Of a stretch of DNA of 37,758 nt, positions 1 to 9,700 are shown piece after piece (position 1 is the stretch's first letter; the number at the start of each line of letters is the position of its first letter). Both the position numbers and the translations under genes were made by a program. Under the pieces are notes generated by a model that saw only the letters and a list, made by a program, of their open reading frames with translations, was not told the DNA's origin and did not search any database. The stretch is from a virus, in the IMG/VR virus record IMGVR_UViG_3300009548_000019, positions 1 through 37,758 of that record; one strand, given 5' to 3'.

Positions 1-15
1 CGCCACGCCGAGAAA

Positions 16-591
16 TTATCTCCACTCAAATGAAAACTTACCGAATGCCTTGCGAAACGTGCCGAGCCCGAGACGCACGCCGCCGTCCACGAAGAGGTTC
101 TCAATCAAGTCTTCGTTCAGGTCGGGGTGGGGAAGAATTGTCAGCTTGAACTTCAACTCCCACGGCGTGTCCAGCATCGGGCGAACCTTGGGATTTGGAA
201 TGCCCTTATCCAACCGGGCAACGTGGTAAACAAGGTGAATACCGCTTACCGGGTCCACGTCGTCTACAAAGCTACCGCCAAACACAACGGGTTTACCGTT
301 TTTCGTAAACGGAATGGCGGATGGATTGATGATGGTGCTCGCCAGCAGCGCAGAGGCAACCGTCTTGTATTCTCGTTTGTCGAGGAGCATCTTCGGAGCG
401 GACTCTGTGTTCTGTGCCGACAAGAACGAGGTGATGTTCATCGAAGGCATCGTGACGATTTTGCCTTGCAGGTACAGTTTTTGTTCAGGTGCGAGTTGCG
501 TTTTGTTGTCTCCCGCGTATCGGTCGAAAAGAATCGAGGTGAGTCCAGTCAGAGTTATGTCTTTAGTGATTTGCTTTGAAATAGAAGCCAT
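16..591 (-). CDS. Conserved phage-type protein of unknown function (191 aa)
   Basis: I do not recognise the family with certainty. The protein is soluble, with no signal peptide or membrane segment. Its C-terminus has a glycine-rich segment, GLGTFRKAFGKF, followed by a short beta-like tail. Glycine-rich loops of this kind occur in RAMP/Cas7-fold proteins and in some uncharacterised phage proteins, but the resemblance is only a motif. A GGAG ribosome binding site lies upstream of the ATG. The gene has its own consensus promoter about 130 bases upstream and a leader carrying the GCCNN array. It is the leftmost complete gene. Confidence 0.8.
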   Translation of the reverse strand: MASISKQITKDITLTGLTSILFDRYAGDNKTQLAPEQKLYLQGKIVTMPSMNITSFLSAQNTESAPKMLLDKREYKTVASALLASTIINPSAIPFTKNGKPVVFGGSFVDDVDPVSGIHLVYHVARLDKGIPNPKVRPMLDTPWELKFKLTILPHPDLNEDLIENLFVDGGVRLGLGTFRKAFGKFSFEWR

Positions 592-660
592 GTTTTTCTC
601 CGCGAACGTTTGAACTTTTTGGTCGAGCCTAAGTTCGGTGTTCGCCTTCAGAAAAATCTA

Positions 661-720
661 GCCTTGCCTTGCCTCGCCTAGCCCTGCCATGCCAAGCCTT
701 GCCTTGCCGCGCCCTGCCCA
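661..720 (-). repeat. Twelve tandem GCCNN pentamers in a 5' leader
   Basis: Reading the plus strand in steps of five from 661, every unit begins with GCC and the last two bases vary: TT, TT, TC, TA, CT, AT, AA, TT, TT, GC, CT, CA. The transcribed minus strand therefore carries NNGGC twelve times, between promoter 730-758 and the ATG at 591. The last two bases drift while GCC is invariant, which differs from simple slippage of one unit. Confidence 0.9.
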
Positions 721-729
721 GCAAAATCC

Positions 730-758
730 ATAGTACACGAGTACAATCGCCGTGTCAA
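730..758 (-). promoter_or_regulatory. Sigma70-type promoter with GTAC-N4-GTAC palindrome
   Basis: On the minus strand, TTGACA (753-758) and TACTAT (730-735) are 17 bases apart. The palindrome GTACTCGTGTAC (733-744) overlaps the -10 box, as expected for a repressor operator. Transcription would run through the GCCNN array into the gene starting at 591. Confidence 0.8.
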
Positions 759-759
759 G

Positions 760-1524
760 TTAAATCTTGCCTCCGAGGAATAGACCAGCGATTACGCCAC
801 CGATAGTGCCCCAAAAGGTGCGCTTGCGACCCTTCGCGGCTTCAGCATCAACCCGCACGTTGCACGCGGCATCATCCGCTTTCACCGCCTGAACCAGTTC
901 GTCCTTGTCTGCCGCAATCACCTTATTCGCCGTCGCCAACTCGGTATTTGCGTCGGTCGTGAGAACCGTTTGCGCCGCCAATTGCCCCGTGAGATTCGTC
1001 ACGTCCGACTGAGCCTGCGCATAGAGGTCCATATCAGCGACAACCGTGCGAGTCATCGGTAGCGTCATCGTAACAGCATCGCCGTTTACAGTCAATTCGC
1101 TGGCGTCGGCGTGTGTTTGCTCCAAAAGCCGTGCCGCCGCCGCTTGAGCGTTGAGTGTCGCGTCCGTGGTGACTTGTTTCGCGGTCGCCGCACGCTCTGC
1201 CGCCATCTGAGCAATCAGATTAGTGATAAGCGCCGTCTGGGTGGCATCGCGGGCAACGTCGTCCGAATGTTCCTTCGCCAACTCGGCGACAAGAGCCGCC
1301 TGAGTTGCCGTGTCTACGCCCTCTTTCGCAAGCTGAGCCGCTGCGACCCGAGCGTCGTGCTTCTCAATCAGACTCTGGAACAAGGCAACGCCGCCGATGA
1401 TGCTGCCAGCAATCAAAGCGATGGCGAGCAGCGCTACAAGAATGTGCGCCTTAATCCACGTTATATCATTAGAGATTTTGGTGATTTCTGAAACGGGTTT
1501 CGTTGGTGTTGCAGTGTCGGTCAT
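760..1524 (-). CDS. Membrane-anchored Ala-rich coiled-coil protein
   Basis: The 254-residue protein has a charged N-terminal tail, one strong transmembrane helix at about residues 28-50, and a long Ala/Asp/Thr-rich helical region with heptad character. It ends in a small hydrophobic Gly-rich segment after a basic stretch (about residues 230-254). This layout resembles phage inner-membrane spanins or other periplasm-spanning structural proteins, but no lysin or holin is visible next to it, so the role is unproven. A GAGG ribosome binding site precedes the ATG. The gene has its own promoter at 1541-1569. Confidence 0.82.
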   Translation of the reverse strand: MTDTATPTKPVSEITKISNDITWIKAHILVALLAIALIAGSIIGGVALFQSLIEKHDARVAAAQLAKEGVDTATQAALVAELAKEHSDDVARDATQTALITNLIAQMAAERAATAKQVTTDATLNAQAAAARLLEQTHADASELTVNGDAVTMTLPMTRTVVADMDLYAQAQSDVTNLTGQLAAQTVLTTDANTELATANKVIAADKDELVQAVKADDAACNVRVDAEAAKGRKRTFWGTIGGVIAGLFLGGKI

Positions 1525-1540
1525 AGAACCTCACTCGGAT

Positions 1541-1569
1541 ATAGTACCAAAGTACGGGTCAGATGTCAA
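1541..1569 (-). promoter_or_regulatory. Sigma70-type promoter with GTAC-N4-GTAC palindrome
   Basis: On the minus strand, TTGACA (1564-1569) and TACTAT (1541-1546) are 17 bases apart. The palindrome GTACTTTGGTAC (1544-1555) overlaps the -10 box in the same register as at 733-744. It drives the coiled-coil membrane protein, whose ATG is only about 10 bases from the predicted transcription start. Confidence 0.82.
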
Positions 1570-2054
1570 GCCTTTTCAAGCCTCGCTCGGAGGTATGCGA
1601 CGACCGGCAGGAGATTCTCAGGATGAGACGCGGCGTTGAAGAATCGCTCAACGTAGCCTAGTCCTCTATTACATTTGAAGCAGAGAAGCCCCCGAATTGA
1701 CCACGGCATCATCGCCTGTGTCACAGCGGACACAGCCGCCGCTTTTGTAGCCGCCACTCGTGTACATTTTACCTGCCCTGCCTCGTCGTACCCGTAGGCA
1801 CTCCACTTTCCCGCCAGCGCGAAGCGGGCCCATCCGCCGGGCATCGTCCGGTACGCCCTTACGTGGAAATGAAAATGGTCTACGTTGGGAGGTCCGTAGG
1901 CGTCAAGGGGACCCCCGCAGATTTTGCACTGGCCTTCTTGGTCTTTGGCTCGCTGCTCTCGGTCGGCGAGGGTGATGCCGAATTTGCGTTGGATTCGGAG
2001 GTCGGTATTGTGCTGTCTTTCTTCAACTGTTGTTGCCTTTTTGCTTCGCGCCAT
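1566..2054 (-). CDS. Endonuclease VII-like (HNH/His-Me finger) nuclease
   Basis: The 162-residue protein matches the phage recombination endonuclease VII pattern: a CKICGG zinc knuckle at about residues 43-48, then VDHFH, then RGLLCFKCN as the second Cys pair, and a C-terminal helix after NRGLGYVERF. About 50 residues lie between the VDHFH strand and the second Cys pair, more than usual, suggesting a loop insertion. A GAGAGGG ribosome binding site sits four bases before the ATG. The N-terminal 175 bases overlap the membrane-protein gene 1880-2197 in another frame. The family either resolves branched DNA or acts as a mobile nuclease; the isolated position favours mobility. Confidence 0.88.
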   Translation of the reverse strand: MARSKKATTVEERQHNTDLRIQRKFGITLADREQRAKDQEGQCKICGGPLDAYGPPNVDHFHFHVRAYRTMPGGWARFALAGKWSAYGYDEAGQVKCTRVAATKAAAVSAVTQAMMPWSIRGLLCFKCNRGLGYVERFFNAASHPENLLPVVAYLRARLEKA

Positions 2055-2197
2055 TTTGCCCTCTCATCCCAGCGTTCCCGGTTCATTTCGTAGGTCCACT
2101 TCTCGTACCGCCGAATCAATTCCCCCTGCCACACAATCACCCCAAGCAAAATCAACTCAACACACATCAAGAATTGATCTGGCGTCATGGGCGTCAT
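1880..2197 (-). CDS. Small single-span membrane protein overlapping a nuclease gene
   Basis: The 105-residue protein starts MTPMTPDQ. It has one hydrophobic helix (about residues 9-24) followed by an Arg/Glu/Trp-rich amphipathic stretch and a low-complexity Ser/Pro/Lys tail. I chose ATG 2197 because the -10 box of a good promoter ends seven bases earlier, so the transcript would start at the A of this ATG (leaderless), and there is no Shine-Dalgarno sequence. An upstream in-frame ATG at 2275 would put the promoter inside the gene. The tail-coding part overlaps the nuclease gene by 175 bases on the same strand. Confidence 0.65.
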   Translation of the reverse strand: MTPMTPDQFLMCVELILLGVIVWQGELIRRYEKWTYEMNRERWDERAKWREAKRQQQLKKDSTIPTSESNANSASPSPTESSEPKTKKASAKSAGVPLTPTDLPT

Positions 2198-2203
2198 GCT
2201 GAG

Positions 2204-2233
2204 AGTGTACACCCCGCCGCCGCCAAAAGTCAA
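2204..2233 (-). promoter_or_regulatory. Sigma70-type promoter, apparently leaderless
   Basis: On the minus strand, TTGACT (2228-2233) and TACACT (2204-2209) are 18 bases apart. The next ATG begins seven bases after the -10 box, at the expected start point. The -35 context TTGACTTTTG and the TACACT box recur at 11627-11655. Confidence 0.65.
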
Positions 2234-2244
2234 GCCCCAAATTA

Positions 2245-2259
2245 GTACGAAAGTACTAT
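2245..2259 (+). promoter_or_regulatory. GTAC-N4-GTACTAT palindrome in the divergent intergenic region
   Basis: The palindrome GTACGAAAGTAC (2245-2256) is followed by AT, giving a TACTAT box (2254-2259) on the plus strand in the same register as in the two leftward promoters. No good -35 hexamer is visible 16-18 bases upstream. It may be the -10 of an activated promoter for the plus-strand cassette, an operator acting on the divergent promoter 2204-2233, or both. Confidence 0.6.
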
Positions 2260-2308
2260 GGACAGCCGGGGGCATCCTTTGTAATTATGTCGTCAGGAGG
2301 AATTACCG

Positions 2309-2536
2309 ATGAGCGGAAAAGAAATGAAAGTCCGAATCATGGCAGGCACCATCCGAGCCCGTCTGCTTGGACGCCACAGCAACCCGACATTTCGTCGTGT
2401 CCTTGCGAATATGACGGACTCCGAACTTGTGGACCGTCAGGCTCAGTTTCACGCCGATTCCCTTTCTCAGGCAGCGCAACCGCGACAGGAGGCACCATGC
2501 AGCGAAACTACTCCAGTTGTTTTAGTCCAGAAGTAG
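2309..2536 (+). CDS. Small basic protein of unknown function (75 aa)
   Basis: The start is set by a strong AGGAGG eight bases before the ATG. The first half is basic (repeated Arg within about residues 12-30) and would suit nucleic-acid binding; the second half is Gln/Ala-rich. No family is recognised. It is the first gene of the only plus-strand cassette, and its 3' end overlaps the next gene by 40 bases. Confidence 0.68.
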   Translation: MSGKEMKVRIMAGTIRARLLGRHSNPTFRRVLANMTDSELVDRQAQFHADSLSQAAQPRQEAPCSETTPVVLVQK

Positions 2537-2685
2537 CCGAAGAGTTAGGCGAAACCGAGCAGCCAGCCCTATCTGTGCCGCCCGCTCCCGCCTACGTCAG
2601 TCAGCCGACGCTCACCGAGCGAATCCAGTGGATTATGCTGGACCGGCAAATCAGATTGCTCGCACAACGTACGCAGCGAGCATAG
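2497..2685 (+). CDS. Small protein of unknown function (62 aa)
   Basis: The reading frame is open from 2287, but the real start is ATG 2497, which has AGGAGG four bases upstream. This places the gene over the end of the previous one and suggests translational coupling. The protein has an acidic, Pro-rich first half and a C-terminal amphipathic Arg/Leu helix. No family is recognised. Confidence 0.65.
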   Translation: MQRNYSSCFSPEVAEELGETEQPALSVPPAPAYVSQPTLTERIQWIMLDRQIRLLAQRTQRA

Positions 2686-2689
2686 AAGT

Positions 2690-2704
2690 GTCGGCAACCC
2701 CGAC
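2690..2704 (+). other. Small inverted repeat before a ribosome binding site
   Basis: GTCGG and CCGAC flank a five-base loop, directly before the GAGGAG that serves the secreted-protein gene. The stem could modulate translation initiation. It is short, so this is a weak call. Confidence 0.3.
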
Positions 2705-2718
2705 GAGGAGAAGTGTGA

Positions 2719-3723
2719 ATGACCAAGAAGCCGTGGTTCTTCGTGTTTTTGTTTCTGCTGTGCAGTGCAGTGCCTGCGAAGGCGTGGAATTGCAGTGACC
2801 CCCTCGCCGAGCGGGTTCTCGTGCCTTCAACCACCACCGGAACTTTTGGTGATGGTGACGGACAGCTTGCAAACTACAACGGTCAGGTGTACGAGTGCGA
2901 AGTCGTTCCTGTAACTCCACCCGCTCCCCCGACCACAGGAGGAAATTCAAATGCAAACTCGCAGTCGTCCAGTACCAGCCAAGCGGCTTCGCAATCTAGT
3001 GCGAACTCTTCGGCGACTGGTGGGCGGGCATCCTCTCAGTCTACCGCCACAGGAGGGAACGCAACAGGTGGTAACGGTTATGCTACGGTTTCCAATGCGG
3101 GGAATTCTACTGTCACCTCAAGCAACACTGCAATGGGAGGTACAGGAGGTTCCGCTACCGCCAACGGCGGAAACCAAAAGCAAACGCAGACGCAGTCAGT
3201 GAACAACTCGGGCAACTCCTCGGCGTCAGCAAATGGGTCTAACAATGCAACCTATACCGAGAATATCCCGAGACAAGCACCGCCTGCGATGGCTCCGACC
3301 GTACTTCCGACAACGCCGTGCTTCAAAGGCTATAGCGGCGGCGGTTCGGGAACGGCATTTGGGTTTTCATTCGGCGGCGGCAAGATTGACGAGAATTGCG
3401 CCATTCTTGAAGCCGCACGCCTAGCGCCGAGCGTCACCGCCCGATGCAAGGTGTATCTCACAAACAAGTACGTGAAGGCAGCGGGCGTCACGATGGATGA
3501 CTGTCTACCTCAGGCGGTTCCCGTCGTGGTTCCTACTCCTGCACCAGTCCCCGAACCGCAATTGCAACTCTCAGTGCCTGATGTCACGGTGAATATTCCA
3601 GTGACGGTGATTCCTGCGCCGGTTGTCCCGCCCGCGCCTAGCGTGGCAGCCGCCGCCCGGAAGATGCCGTATCGCAAACCACCGTGCAAGTGTGTGGTCA
3701 CAAACGACACCATCACCAAGTAA
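2719..3723 (+). CDS. Secreted Gly/Ser/Asn-rich protein with Cys-containing C-terminal domain
   Basis: The 334-residue protein has a clear signal peptide: MTKKPW, a hydrophobic core, and a likely cut after AKA at about residue 22. A short N-terminal region with two Cys is followed by a low-complexity Gly/Ser/Asn/Thr/Gln region at about residues 72-185. A compact domain with several Cys and a Gly-rich FGFSFGGGKID segment (about 195-262) comes next, then a Pro/Val-rich stretch and a basic Cys-containing tail. GAGGAG lies upstream and a terminator follows immediately. I do not recognise a family. Opposite orientation and independent signals suggest an accessory (moron-like) gene acting at the host envelope. 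Confidence 0.8.
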   Translation: MTKKPWFFVFLFLLCSAVPAKAWNCSDPLAERVLVPSTTTGTFGDGDGQLANYNGQVYECEVVPVTPPAPPTTGGNSNANSQSSSTSQAASQSSANSSATGGRASSQSTATGGNATGGNGYATVSNAGNSTVTSSNTAMGGTGGSATANGGNQKQTQTQSVNNSGNSSASANGSNNATYTENIPRQAPPAMAPTVLPTTPCFKGYSGGGSGTAFGFSFGGGKIDENCAILEAARLAPSVTARCKVYLTNKYVKAAGVTMDDCLPQAVPVVVPTPAPVPEPQLQLSVPDVTVNIPVTVIPAPVVPPAPSVAAAARKMPYRKPPCKCVVTNDTITK

Positions 3724-3744
3724 CATTCCGCAGTGTCTGGGACG

Positions 3745-3770
3745 GGGAGCCTGCAAAGGCTCCCTTTCTT
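3745..3770 (+). terminator. Rho-independent terminator of the plus-strand cassette
   Basis: GGGAGCC (3745-3751) and GGCTCCC (3758-3764) form a seven-pair stem with a six-base loop, followed by TTTCTT. It lies between convergent genes and overlaps the last codon of the leftward polyvalent-protein gene. Confidence 0.85.
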
Positions 3771-6700
3771 ATTTGCCGAGTTTCTTGAGACCGCCCTTGA
3801 GGAATTCCAGCGAGATATTACCCTTGGCTTTTGGAGCAGGCTTGGCGAAGATGCTTACTTCAGGGGTCTCAGGTGTCTGATCGACCACGGGAGTTCCGCC
3901 TCGATCTCCCCGTCCAGCGGCTCCTTCGGCGGGTTCCCCCCGAACGCCAGCAGTAAATAGTTCTCTCTGGTCAGCGGGATTCCGTACTCCTCTAGCAACT
4001 TCATCGTGCCATCGGGCTGCGTAGTCCCAGATTTGGTTTCGGGCTTCGTCGGCTGTGATTTTTCCGTCATTGTGTTGTCTCCAGATTGCATCTACCGCGT
4101 TGATATTTTCCTTGGTCTTGAAGTCGTCCGTGAAGACCTCGCGTATCTTCGCCCATACTGGTGATTGTAGCCTACTCGGTATGGGAATGTCAAGTTCTTT
4201 CGCTGCGAGTCGATACGCGGCGTCGTGCAGCGGATATGTGCCGCTGAGTCCATGGGGACCGTTGCTGATGGTTCCAAAGTTCGACCCAACGTCGGGGTGC
4301 TTGCCCGCCAGCGGGCGCAACTGCCCTGCCGCGACCGCGTGCGTATCAATCGTCAAGAATCGCGGGTCGTCCGGTGCGGCTTGGTTGTTGTAGAAGTTGC
4401 GAACCTTGTGCCCGTAGCCGAGTTGCTTGCTGATATTCTCGGGAGAGCCGTCTCGCAGAATCGAAATCGCTTTCTGAATGTGATTCTGAAAACTCCAGCC
4501 TACGCTGGCTTCAGACCCGTCCACGTTCTTGGCGAGCCCGAGCGGCTTGCCGTCAGGTCCCCACGTTTGATATGACCGAGGATTGTGACCTTCGTCGTAC
4601 AGTCGCAACCACCACGCTTGTTTCTCTGGCATGCTCGTCAGCCCTGCGAGCGTTTTCCCTCGCAACGATTTGAAGAGCGGCGCAAACTTCCCCATCCCGG
4701 GGACACTGAGAATCTCGTCCGCTGCTTTCTGCATCTCAGGTGTGAACTTTGTGTTCTGTTGGTTCTTCCAAATATCCACCGTCCGCTCGGCAAGCGCCGT
4801 GTTCTGGTTCCAGTCCGTCATCGGAGACTCGACTGAGGTCACTGCCCACGCTTGGTTCGGAGTGATGTCGTGCGTCTTTGCGACCTCCAGCCCGCGCTCG
4901 TGAGCGCCGACTGGGTACCATTGCTCGTTGTACGCAATCTCCGCAGGCGTCAATTTGCGGTACATGAATTTGATGTTGTCCGCGACGTGCCGAATGTATG
5001 CATCGGCGGCAGTCTGCGCATCCGCGCTTTCGGGCATCACGAATCCGGGGACACCTTTAACACGATTCACCATCTTGTCGATGTACCCGGGTGCAGCCTT
5101 CGCGGCTTCCATGTCTGAAATGAGCGACTGGTTCGTGTGGTCTTCGACAGTCTCACCTTTCACGGTGCGCGACGGCACGCGGGTGCTAACCGTGGGCGAT
5201 TCGATAGGCGTCGTCGCGCCCTTCTTGGCTTCCATGGCACCTGAAATTACGCCCCCAGTCTCGCCGCCCAAATCCTTGATACGTTGCTCCATCGGGTAGT
5301 CTGGGAACTGCCGGGTCTTGCCAGTTCCGCCGATTTCAATTTCCTTTTTGTTTTTGATATCGTAGATTGACTTCTGGTCTAGCTTGTGAGCTAAGTCTAT
5401 CGCCGCTTGCTTATCTCGGGTCACACCACTGACTTCCAACGCCCCCTCATACCCGCCGATGTGCAATTCAGGATGCTTGTCAAACAGCGCCTTATTCTCG
5501 CCGTGAAATTCCTGCATATCTTGGGGGCTCGGATGAAATGTCCCGGCAGGCTCGCCAGCGGGCTTCGGCCACTCTGCCCCGGCCTCAGGCTTGCGCTGCT
5601 CGGGACCAATTTCCACGACATAGCCCTCTGTAGGCGTCTTGCCCGTTGTCGGATGAATCGTAAAACCACCCGCCTTCGCCATAGTATTGGCAGCTTGATC
5701 GTGCCACGGCTCGGGTGGTTTCTGGATTTCGGCAGTTTTTACTTCTGGGGTTTTTGATACTTCGGCAGCCACTTCTGGAGACTTTTGTCCAGCCGCTCCC
5801 GAAACTTCGCTTTCTCCTCGGGCGACATCTGCTTGACTGTGTACAGCAAATCCTCCCCCAACTGTTCCGTTGTCCGCGTTTTCGGTTCCTTTTCCATTTG
5901 CTATTCTCCTTTGTGCTTCAGCATGCATTTTTTGAGCGTCCCGAACAACACGCTGTAGTCCATCCATGTCGTGAACATCTTTGGCGCTTGCGCCCCCCGG
6001 TAGAGCCCAATCGGGGTGAATTAAGTCAACCTCAACATCTCTACCACCTTCTAGAAGGGGCGTCAGCCTATCCAATTGGGCATGCGTAGGAGGATGTTCG
6101 GCAGAAACCATCACCCCGAGCCATTTAGACTGCGGAACATCAATCACACGCATAGCACCTGTTTTCATTACAAAATCAAAACGTGGATTTGAGTTGTGAG
6201 CGGACTGCACGCCGGGGATTGATGCAATATCGCCGTGGTCAAGAGTGCGAGCCTCCTGACCTTCCGAGAAATCCAGCATCGTCCCATCAAGCCCGATATA
6301 TCCTGCCTTGCGAATGTCCTCGGTCGTGCCGTAATGTTTTATTGCTTTGGCGAAGAGTCCTGAGGTGTCTCCGCCTTTTTGGGCGAAGAGTCTGCCTTGA
6401 ACTGGCTCCGCAGCGACTTTCTTACCTCCTCCTGCTGCGCCGGGCTCAGTTGCTGGAACGACTCCACCATCTGCTGCATGAGTTCCTTCAGTGATGCCAT
6501 GTTTTTGTCCCTCCCACACTGCTCGTACTTGGTTCAATAAATCGTCAACTCGTTCTTGAGTTTGCAGAACGGTTCTCGGGATACCGTCCTCCCGCTCTGC
6601 GGCCATCTTCTTCACTATAGCATTGATTGCCGGGTCTTGCCAGTCTTTTCTTAGCTCGGCAAGCGTTTTAATCATATGGTCACCGATTTCATCATCGGTC

Positions 6701-9700
6701 AACCCCATAGCTTTCCCCCAGCGAACGATGTTTTGAGCATCCCCCGCCCCAGCACCGCCCTCTGTGACCTTAATCGGAATCCCATAATTCACTTCTTGGG
6801 AAACCACCCCCCCCAAATATACCCGCACAGCTTTCGGCCAATTCTCTTTCAGGGCTTGAGCCGAAAACTTAAACCGCCCGGGTTCAATTTCCGTGACCCC
6901 GGGAAGTTCTCGGAAAACAGGACCAAAATCTGTTGACGCCGCCGCTCCTCCGCTCGTTGTCGGGTGATAGGCGCTGTTCACGACAACATTCTTCATAGGC
7001 CAACCCACACGTTCGCCTTCAACGATGTGTCCATCTTCGTGTCCAACTACACTTACCGGAGAGTTTCCTTCGGGGAGCAATTCTGCGGGAAACACGTCAT
7101 CCCATGAAGGTCCATGCGTGACACCTAAAGCCTCGGCGTATCGCTGATTGTCTTCCTCTTCGGTCGCGCCCCCGAGTCGCATTTTGATGTGCCCGCCAAT
7201 ATACCCGCCGGTCTCACCGTAGGCGGGACTCAGATTCACAGTTTGACCCGGCATTTCGCCCCGACGAGCAAGCGCCTGATGAAACTGCGGCTCGGGCGTC
7301 GGCTGTCTCAGTGGCGTAGGCGTGGCTTCAAGCAGTTTTGATGCCGCACCGTACAGGTCTCCGGCGAATTGCTGGTGCAGGGCGGGGTCCTTGTGGAACG
7401 ACTTCTCCAGCACATTCTCATTGAAGTCATCCGGGGAAGCGGTCGTCATGGACTTCCCGAGTTCTGTATTCTCATAGAGAGCGAGGTTGTAGATGTTGGC
7501 ATGAGAGATGATGTCTCTGTTGTCCTGCAAGAACTTGAGCGTGTTTGCGTACGTTTCTGCCGTCTCCCCCGGATAGCCAATCAAGATGTTCGGAATCAAG
7601 GTAATGTTGTTCTGGCGCAACTTATCCACGGCTTTGTTAATGATGTTCTCCGTAGCGGGCTTGTGCATTGACTTCAGGATGGGGTCATTATAGCTCTCAA
7701 TGCCTAGCTCCACGTATTTGATGCCGGATTTCGCCAACCAATCGGCAGGGATTTTCCCCATTTGCGCTGCGGTCGTCTGCACCACGAACCCTTGGAAATT
7801 CGGGTTCTTTTCTTTCATTCGGGTATTGAGTTCCGCCAAGTCCTGATAGTTTTTCGCTTGCCCGAATGTCTTATCGTTCAGGTACACCAGTTTTGAACCC
7901 AACTGAGCGATAGCGTCCGCCTGCTGTTCAATGTCTTCTTTCGGCGGCATGACCAGTTGCTTCTCAACTGTGCAGAACGCACATTTGTGCAGGCAGCCCT
8001 TTGACATCGTGAGACGGGGAATCACGTCTGACCCAGCATAGTGACGATAGTCGGCACCGCCCTTATATTCTACACCTGCATCCTTCGTGAGCGACTCCAT
8101 GGAGTCGTGCCATTTCACATTCGGCAAATCCGAAAACGTCTCAGGAGCCACATACCCGCCAACATCTACATGCCCTGAGTAGTTTGATGCGAGGTCCCGA
8201 ATTAGGTGCTTGTTGACATCCAGCGCAGAGAATGTGACCCTACCATATTTCGCATCGTTCAGAAATTTCTTCGCCTGCTCCATGTCACGGACGACATACA
8301 CATCCGCGTCGGGAAAGTTCCGAGCAACAAACCCGTGCCACTGTGGAATCTCCCAAAAGTCTTGCATGCGTGCATAGCCCGGACGAAACCCAGAATAGAG
8401 TTTGTCATAATACTGCGAGGCTTCGTCTTTTGTTTCAGTCTTGAGCCCGCCATTAATTAAATCGGATGCGAACTGCACCATGAGCAAGCGATTCTCGTTG
8501 GTCGGCGATGCGCTGTTTGCCGGGTCCACAGAACGTCGCACCCATGGATTTGTCTGGTCGTTGCTAGCTTCATGATAGGTCGGATATGGCTGCGTTGATG
8601 CCCCGCCTTGAATTTGAGTCCGCTCTAGTTTCGGCATAGGAACCGCAGCAATAGGAGCCGTCTCGGGATTAACCGTTGGTTTCGGGGGAGTCGGCGGTGC
8701 AACCATTTTGCCGCCCACCTTCGCCATTGAATCCGAAAGAGCCGCCACAGGAACGTCAGGCTTATCAACTCGCCCGACTGCCGTCCCCTCGGGACTGGGA
8801 ATCAACGGCACGGAAGTCGCATGCGTTTCGTTCGTAGTAAGCGGGTCTTTCTTGAGCCAATCCGGCAAGTTTTTGGTAGCTGGTGTTTCTGGCGGCTGGA
8901 GGTTCAATCGGAACCCGGGCGTTCCATTCGGGTGTGTGATGTTCTCAATCGGTAGCCCGCTGGCTTGCAGGTTTCTCCAAACTCCCGTTGCCGCCGGAGA
9001 GACGTGCGTCGGGTCACTGGAAATACTCAGCACGCCATCCGCCCGAGCTTTATCAAATGCAGATAGATACATCTTCGTCGCGATACCTTTTCTCTGCATC
9101 TCTGGCGTGACTTGTGCCCCATAAATCCGCGCGTTTCCCTCCACATCGGTTTTGTATCCGAGCGAGCCGATTTTCTTTCCGCCGACGTATGCACTCTGTA
9201 AATGCTCCCAGTCAGGACCTTCGGTTTTAATCGTCGGCTGTTGAACAGTACCGCCCTGTGCCTCGGCTTCATGTTGACGAATGATATTGAACGTCGTGTC
9301 CGCCATTCGCCCAACACGAGTTAATTGACCACTCGGAAAGGGACGAGTCGTATAGTCCCGGCGTTCAATGCCCTGCGGAGCCTCTACTTCTTTGCCGCCT
9401 ACAGTTTTGAAAGTGACGTGAGGCGAAATTTCAGCGCCTTCAGGTGCGGCAACAGCTTCTTTACCTGCGGGTTTCTTTTCAGCAGCGGCGGTAGGTTTTG
9501 TTTCAGCCGCCGGAGCCGCTTCAGGTGGGGCTGGAGTTTTATTCGCTATGATATCTTGAACTTCACCAGCGTTGAAATGAGTGATCGCTTGGTTTGAATA
9601 GCCGAGGTCTTTGAGCGTTCGTACGTGCTCACGGCTCATCTCAAAACCAGTTTCTGGACCCTCAACCGGCTTCACAGGACCCAACCCACCTCCTGTCTCG

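Noticed and set aside
661-720. CRISPR array
   Set aside because: The units are five bases without spacers, and no cas genes are present.
2287-2496. Longer start of the 62-residue plus-strand gene
   Set aside because: ATG 2287 has no ribosome binding site and would put most of the 75-residue gene inside it; ATG 2497 has a strong AGGAGG.
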